The notes beneath the pieces were generated by a model, which made no database searches, had not been told where the DNA came from, and saw only the letters and a list, made by a program, of their open reading frames with translations. Source: Hyphomicrobiales bacterium (lineage in GTDB: Bacteria; Pseudomonadota; Alphaproteobacteria; Rhizobiales; Beijerinckiaceae). Taken from it: a stretch of 64,000 nt of DNA. Shown here in pieces: positions 60,411-64,000 of this stretch (position 1 is the first letter of the stretch; the number at the start of each line of letters is the position of its first letter). The position numbers and the translations under genes are program-made. The stretch spans positions 59,771-123,770 of the forward strand of contig RXIY01000071.1 of the NCBI GenBank assembly GCA_003963405.1, in the 5' to 3' direction.

Positions 60411-61103
60411 GTGAGGGCGATGGCGCGCTGGTGGCGCGCGACGCGGGCCCGCGTGGCGCGCGCACTCCTCCTGACGGCGGCGAGCGTGGTCGGGCTGGGC
60501 GCGCTCGCCTTCGCGCTCGGCTATGTCTGGTTCGCGCTATCGCTGGCGCGGGTCGAGCCCAATCTGTCGGTGAAAGCCGAGGGCGTCGTGGCGCTGACCG
60601 GCGGCTCCGACCGCGTTCTGGAGGCGGCCGAGCTTCTGGCGCGCGGACAGGCGCGGCGCCTGCTCATCACCGGCGTCAACCGCGCGACGCGCAGTTCTGT
60701 TCTCGCCCGCCGTCTTCCGGTGTCGCGCGACCTCTTCAATTGCTGCGTCGATCTCGGCTACGAGGCGCTCGACACCTTCGGCAACGCCCGGGAAACGAAA
60801 CAATGGGCGCAGGTGCACAATATCACGCGCTCGCTCATCGTCGTTACGTCGAATTATCATATGCCGCGCGCGCTCGTTGAGCTTTCCGCGGCGCTTCCCG
60901 AGGTGAGGCTTTATCCCTTCCCGGTCGTGAGCGAGCATGCGAACGTCGCCGACTGGGCGAGCGATCCTGCCGTCATGCGCCTCGTCGCCAGCGAATATGT
61001 GAAGTTTCTCGGCGCCCTGACGCGCGTGGCGTTGACGCGCCCGGACAGCGCCGGCGAACTCGACCTCGGCCCGCTGCGCAGTAGTGAGGCGTCCGCCGAT
61101 TGA
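60411..61103 (+). CDS. YdcF family (DUF218) membrane protein
   Basis: This encodes 230 residues; I choose GTG 60411, nine bases after gagagg, although the ATG at 60420 is possible. One membrane helix lies at about residues 20-42 (LLLTAASVVGLGALAFALGYVWF). The DUF218 domain follows with VVALTGGSDRVLEAAELLARGQARRLLITGVN, TFGNARETKQWAQVHN and VVTSNYHMPRALVELS. Such proteins have a Rossmann-like fold and an envelope-related but uncertain role (SanA, YdcF). It follows ftsX on the same strand. Confidence 0.85.
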   Translation: MRAMARWWRATRARVARALLLTAASVVGLGALAFALGYVWFALSLARVEPNLSVKAEGVVALTGGSDRVLEAAELLARGQARRLLITGVNRATRSSVLARRLPVSRDLFNCCVDLGYEALDTFGNARETKQWAQVHNITRSLIVVTSNYHMPRALVELSAALPEVRLYPFPVVSEHANVADWASDPAVMRLVASEYVKFLGALTRVALTRPDSAGELDLGPLRSSEASAD

Positions 61104-61253
61104 GCTTCTTGTGAAATCTGGCTCCGCTGGCGTAAAAGGCGCGCGACTGGAGCGCCTTCCGCCGAAGCGGGAATCGGTTTGGCGGCAGAGAGCGCGACGA
61201 GACAAGAGAGCCTGACGCATCAGATCGAGGCTCTAACGCGAACGGTATTGGCA

Positions 61254-62072
61254 ATGCTCTTCCTGCGCTCGCTTGTTTTTCAAGTCCTGTTCTGGGCCAA
61301 CACGATCCTGCTGATGGTGATCTGGCTGCCGGGCCTCGTGATGCGCCGGCAAGTCTCCATGGAGCTCGGCCGGACATGGGGCCGCACCTCGCTCTGGCTC
61401 GTGGAAAAGATCTGCGGTCTGAAAATCGAATGGCGCGGGCTCGAAAACATCCCGCCAAACGGCGGCGCCATGATCGTCGCCAGCAAGCATCAGTCGATCT
61501 GGGACACTTTCGTCCTGCCGATCCGTTTTCCCGACTTCAGCTATATTCTGAAGCGCGAGCTGGTGATGATCCCCTTCTTCGGCTGGTATCTCTTGGCCGC
61601 CGAGCAGGTCGGCATCAACCGCGCCAAGGGCGGCAAGCTGCTGCCGCAACTCGTCGAGAAGGCGAAGCATATTTTCGCGCAGGGGCGCCAGCTTTTCATT
61701 TTCCCCGAAGGCACGAGACGCCCGGCAGGCGCCCCGCCGGCCTACAAATTCGGCATCGCCCATCTCTACGCCGCGACCGGTGCGCCGGTGCTTCCCGTCG
61801 CCCTGAACGCCGGCCTCTTCTGGCCGCGCCGCTCCTTTCTGATCCGCCCCGGCACGGCGACCATCGAATTCCTGCCGTTGATCCCGCCGGGCCTGCCGCC
61901 CCGTGCATTTTTCGAGACGATGCAGTCGGAGATCGAGACCGCCTCGGACCGGCTGATCGCCGAGGCGGTGGCGAAAGATCCGGGCCTCGCCGCCGTTGCC
62001 GAAGAGGGCCGCGCCAAGGCGATCGCCAGGGACAAGCAGAAAGCCGCAAAAGCGCGCAGCGAGAAGGCGTAA
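61254..62072 (+). CDS. 1-acyl-sn-glycerol-3-phosphate acyltransferase (PlsC family)
   Basis: This encodes 272 residues from ATG 61254, where a hydrophobic N-terminus of the family begins (LRSLVFQVLFWANTILLMVIWLPGL). The acyltransferase motifs are ASKHQSIWDT (HX4D), FILKRELVMIPFFGWYLL as the second block, QGRQLFIFPEGTRRPAGA and PVLPVALNAGLFW. It makes phosphatidic acid in membrane lipid synthesis. The C-terminal tail is Lys/Ala-rich (ARDKQKAAKARSEKA). Other start codons upstream are possible. Confidence 0.9.
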   Translation: MLFLRSLVFQVLFWANTILLMVIWLPGLVMRRQVSMELGRTWGRTSLWLVEKICGLKIEWRGLENIPPNGGAMIVASKHQSIWDTFVLPIRFPDFSYILKRELVMIPFFGWYLLAAEQVGINRAKGGKLLPQLVEKAKHIFAQGRQLFIFPEGTRRPAGAPPAYKFGIAHLYAATGAPVLPVALNAGLFWPRRSFLIRPGTATIEFLPLIPPGLPPRAFFETMQSEIETASDRLIAEAVAKDPGLAAVAEEGRAKAIARDKQKAAKARSEKA

Positions 62073-62088
62073 AGGCTTGCGACGATCC

Positions 62089-62337
62089 CTAGTCCTTGCG
62101 CTTGCGGTCGATTTTGGCGTCCAGCGTCGCAAGGTCGGACGCTACGTCCGCGCGCAACGAGTGAAATTCCGAGGTCAGATCCGCCTTCGCCTCCGCGAGG
62201 TCGCTCTTCGTCGCCATTTCGGCGCGCATGCTCACCAATTCAGCGCGCAGGGAAGTCGTCTCTCCGCGAAGAACGGCGACATCCCCGCGCATTTCTAACA
62301 TAAGCTGCAGAAGCAGACCTTCGGGTTGTTCGCTCAC
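62089..62337 (-). CDS. Short coiled-coil protein, 82 residues
   Basis: I use GTG 62337 as start (VSEQPEGLLLQLMLEMRGDVAVL). The product is one long acidic helix with heptads (LRGETTSLRAELVSMRAEMATKSDLAEAKADLTSEF), a typical short coiled coil, seen in many alphaproteobacterial hypothetical proteins and some phage genes. Upstream start signals are weak. Function is unknown. Confidence 0.5.
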   Translation of the reverse strand: MSEQPEGLLLQLMLEMRGDVAVLRGETTSLRAELVSMRAEMATKSDLAEAKADLTSEFHSLRADVASDLATLDAKIDRKRKD

Positions 62338-62413
62338 GTCTTCGGCTCGCCTCAAAAAGACGACCGATTGTCGACCGCCTTCAGCGTCAGCGCAGTATCC
62401 ATCTTGCGCAAAG

Positions 62414-62983
62414 CTACAGCCCCACCACGCCGTTGAGCGCCGCAGGCGCGGGGAGCAGCGGATATTCGGCCTCGACGACATAAGGACCGCCGCCGACCGA
62501 GTCGCGCGACGAATAGAGCACGAAACGCTCCGCCGTGAATTTGAGCGGCGGGAAGTAGCCGCGCGCGCCGAGATAGGCGGCGACGGAGGCGGAATTCGAT
62601 CCTCGCAGCCGGGCGAGCGTCACATGCGGCGCATATTTGCGGGCCTCGCTCGGCGCGCCGAGCCGTCGCATCAGGCGCTCCTGCTCCGCCTGCAATTCGA
62701 GGAGCGCCGGGGCCGGCCGCACGCGGGCGACGATGGCGCGCGGCTTGCCGCCTCCAAAGGAGTCGAGCTGGTCGATCGCGACGTCCAGTTCCGGCCGGCG
62801 GATGAACGACAAGGCATGCGCCGCGTCGCGGGCGAAGGCGTCGTCCACATCGCCGATGAAGCGCAGCGTGATGTGGTAGTTCTCGACGTCGATCCAGCGG
62901 GCGCCGGAAACGCCGCCGCGCAGCCGCGCGAGGTTTTCGGCGACATGGGGAGGAACTTCAAGGGCCGTAAACAGTCGGGGCAT
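62414..62983 (-). CDS. thpR: RNA 2',3'-cyclic phosphodiesterase
   Basis: This 189-residue protein is of the 2H phosphoesterase type. Both HxTx motifs are present: NYHITLRFIGDV and APHVTLARLRG. The start ATG 62983 is the second in-frame ATG and matches the family N-terminus (MPRLFTALEVPPHVAENLA). The enzyme opens 2',3'-cyclic phosphates to 2'-phosphates and can act on RNA ends. Confidence 0.92.
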   Translation of the reverse strand: MPRLFTALEVPPHVAENLARLRGGVSGARWIDVENYHITLRFIGDVDDAFARDAAHALSFIRRPELDVAIDQLDSFGGGKPRAIVARVRPAPALLELQAEQERLMRRLGAPSEARKYAPHVTLARLRGSNSASVAAYLGARGYFPPLKFTAERFVLYSSRDSVGGGPYVVEAEYPLLPAPAALNGVVGL

Positions 62984-63013
62984 GTGTTCCTCCTCGGTCA
63001 CCAGGCCGGCGCG

Positions 63014-63694
63014 CTATCTTGCGCGCGTTTCTCTCTCCGCGCCCGAGGGCGCGAGAGATTTCTCCACATAAGGGGCTATTTTTGCGACGATCTTGCGCAC
63101 GCCTGCCGGATTGGGATGCAGGCCGTCTCCGAGCAGGAGACCGGGGTCGCCCCAGACGCCTTCCATGAAGAAGGGAACCATCGTCACCCCGTATTTTGTG
63201 GCGAGGTCTGGATAGATCGAATCGAATTCCTGCCGGTAAGCTTGCCCCCAATTGTTGCTTGAGGCCATGCCCGCCAATATGACAGTCACCCCTTTCGCAC
63301 GGAAAATCTCGATCATCCTCTCGAGATTGGCCCGCGTGTCCTTTGGCGGCAGGCCCTGAAGCATATCGTTTGCGCCGAGCGCAAGAACGGCGACATGCAC
63401 CGGCTCGCCCGAGAGCGCATAATCGAGACGCTCGAGACCCATGGCCGTGGTGTCGCCGGAGACGCCGGCATTGATCACCTTGACGTCGAGGCCGTCGGCC
63501 GTGAGCCTCTTCTCCAGCTGGGCCGGAAGCGAATCGCCCGCGGGCAAGCCGTATCCAGCCGTCAGACTGTCGCCAAACGCGAGCACGCGCTTTAGCGTCG
63601 CGGCTTCCGATCCCGCGCCGCCGCAAGCCAGCGCGAGGGCGAAAGCGGCGATTTGAAGCCAGCGCCCGAACAGGCGATAAGGCTCGAAAGTCAC
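63014..63694 (-). CDS. Arylesterase / lysophospholipase L1-like (TesA type)
   Basis: This encodes 226 residues with GTG 63694 as start; TTG 63723 is another option. A signal peptide covers about residues 10-35 (LQIAAFALALACGGAGSEAA). The SGNH blocks are RVLAFGDSLTAGYGLPAG, NAGVSGDTT, VLALGANDMLQGLPP and DGLHPNPAGVRKI. It hydrolyses thioesters or lysophospholipids in the periplasm. It is divergent from an ABC transporter gene, as tesA is from ybbA in Escherichia coli. Confidence 0.88.
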   Translation of the reverse strand: MTFEPYRLFGRWLQIAAFALALACGGAGSEAATLKRVLAFGDSLTAGYGLPAGDSLPAQLEKRLTADGLDVKVINAGVSGDTTAMGLERLDYALSGEPVHVAVLALGANDMLQGLPPKDTRANLERMIEIFRAKGVTVILAGMASSNNWGQAYRQEFDSIYPDLATKYGVTMVPFFMEGVWGDPGLLLGDGLHPNPAGVRKIVAKIAPYVEKSLAPSGAERETRAR

Positions 63695-63734
63695 AAGCGT
63701 CTGAAAGGGCGCGCCATTCAAGGAATGTCTCTCC

Positions 63735-64000
63735 GTGCGACCGGTGATCGAACTCGCCGATGTGGACCTGACGTTGGGCGAAGGCGCCGCGCGGGTCCAT
63801 GTTCTCAAGGGCGTCAGCCTCAACATAGCCCATGGCGAGACGGTTGGTCTCCTGGGGCCGTCTGGCTCGGGAAAATCGACGCTGCTCATGACCCTCGCCG
63901 GACTGGAGCGCCCCGACTCCGGTTCGATCACGGTCGACGGCCGCGAACTCGGCGCGCTGCCGGAAGACGCGCTGGCGCGGTTCCGTGGAGAGAAAATAGG
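63735..64000 (+). CDS. ABC transporter ATP-binding protein, YbbA/LolD type (partial)
   Basis: The frame from GTG 63735 gives [26 protein letters not shown], then the Walker [29 protein letters not shown], and runs off the end at base 64000. The position next to the esterase and the sequence fit YbbA. It probably forms a transporter with a YbbP-like permease beyond the window. GTG 63744 is an alternative start. The remaining four fifths of the gene are not visible. Confidence 0.85.
   Translation, partial: MRPVIELADVDLTLGEGAARVHVLKGVSLNIAHGETVGLLGPSGSGKSTLLMTLAGLERPDSGSITVDGRELGALPEDALARFRGEKI

Noticed and set aside
1..64000. CRISPR arrays
   Set aside because: I saw no set of regular repeats with spacers. 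The only tandem repeats are the 57-bp coding units at 33844-34014 and the Gly-rich coding repeats.

Overview
The window is GC-rich chromosomal DNA from an alphaproteobacterium. I infer the order Hyphomicrobiales (Rhizobiales), and my best guess is a Methylocystis/Methylosinus-like methanotroph relative. The grounds are gene order rather than any marker gene: ilvE divergent from a petP-petR-sensor kinase set, proC after a YbjN gene, coaD-ppiA-ppiB-queA-tgt, ftsE-ftsX, and tesA-type esterase divergent from a YbbA-type ABC gene. No methane monooxygenase or 16S gene is present, so the genus is a guess.

Layout. 1-3.2 kb is a decayed and repetitive patch: a multicopper-oxidase pseudogene, a shrunken duplicate of a secreted Gly-rich protein gene, and three genes for small secreted low-complexity proteins. 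3.3-17.2 kb is mostly housekeeping: ilvE, a MarR/OmpR/histidine-kinase regulatory operon, a COQ9/TetR-like gene, proC, an L,D-transpeptidase, a methyltransferase, a cold-shock gene with three small conserved genes, a chagasin-like inhibitor, a UGT-type glycosyltransferase, rlmN, an SGNH hydrolase, dsbB and a DedA protein.

17.3-29.2 kb is a defence island inserted beside tRNA-Leu(CAA). It carries the stub of a tyrosine integrase, a complete type I Zorya operon (zorABCD, overlapping or tightly packed), then a convergent type I restriction R subunit with only the tail of an hsdS gene and no hsdM. 29.3-31.5 kb is a scrappy margin of small ORFs, a lipoprotein interrupted at a T6 run, and a stub of an SGNH-like protein.

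31.7-49.5 kb mixes envelope, metabolic and accessory genes. The most intriguing pair is a JmjC/cupin oxygenase gene lying just downstream of a gene for a secreted peptide built from three 19-residue repeats, separated by a strong terminator. Others are mltB, a quinone oxidoreductase, a patatin, a GST, pyrE, a VanX-like dipeptidase, an AbrB/Doc toxin-antitoxin pair with a 42-residue lipoprotein gene between them, a di-heme cytochrome c peroxidase, recG, and a DNA methyltransferase flanked by a HigA-like gene and an unknown gene.

49.7-64 kb is a tRNA-queuosine/CoA/pyrimidine block (tgt, queA, ppiB, ppiA, coaD, a non-catalytic dihydroorotase), a hybrid histidine kinase, ftsE-ftsX, a YdcF protein, an acyltransferase, thpR, an arylesterase and the start of a YbbA-like ABC gene that runs off the end. 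Two proteins in this block, Tgt and the dihydroorotase, lack residues normally needed for metal binding.
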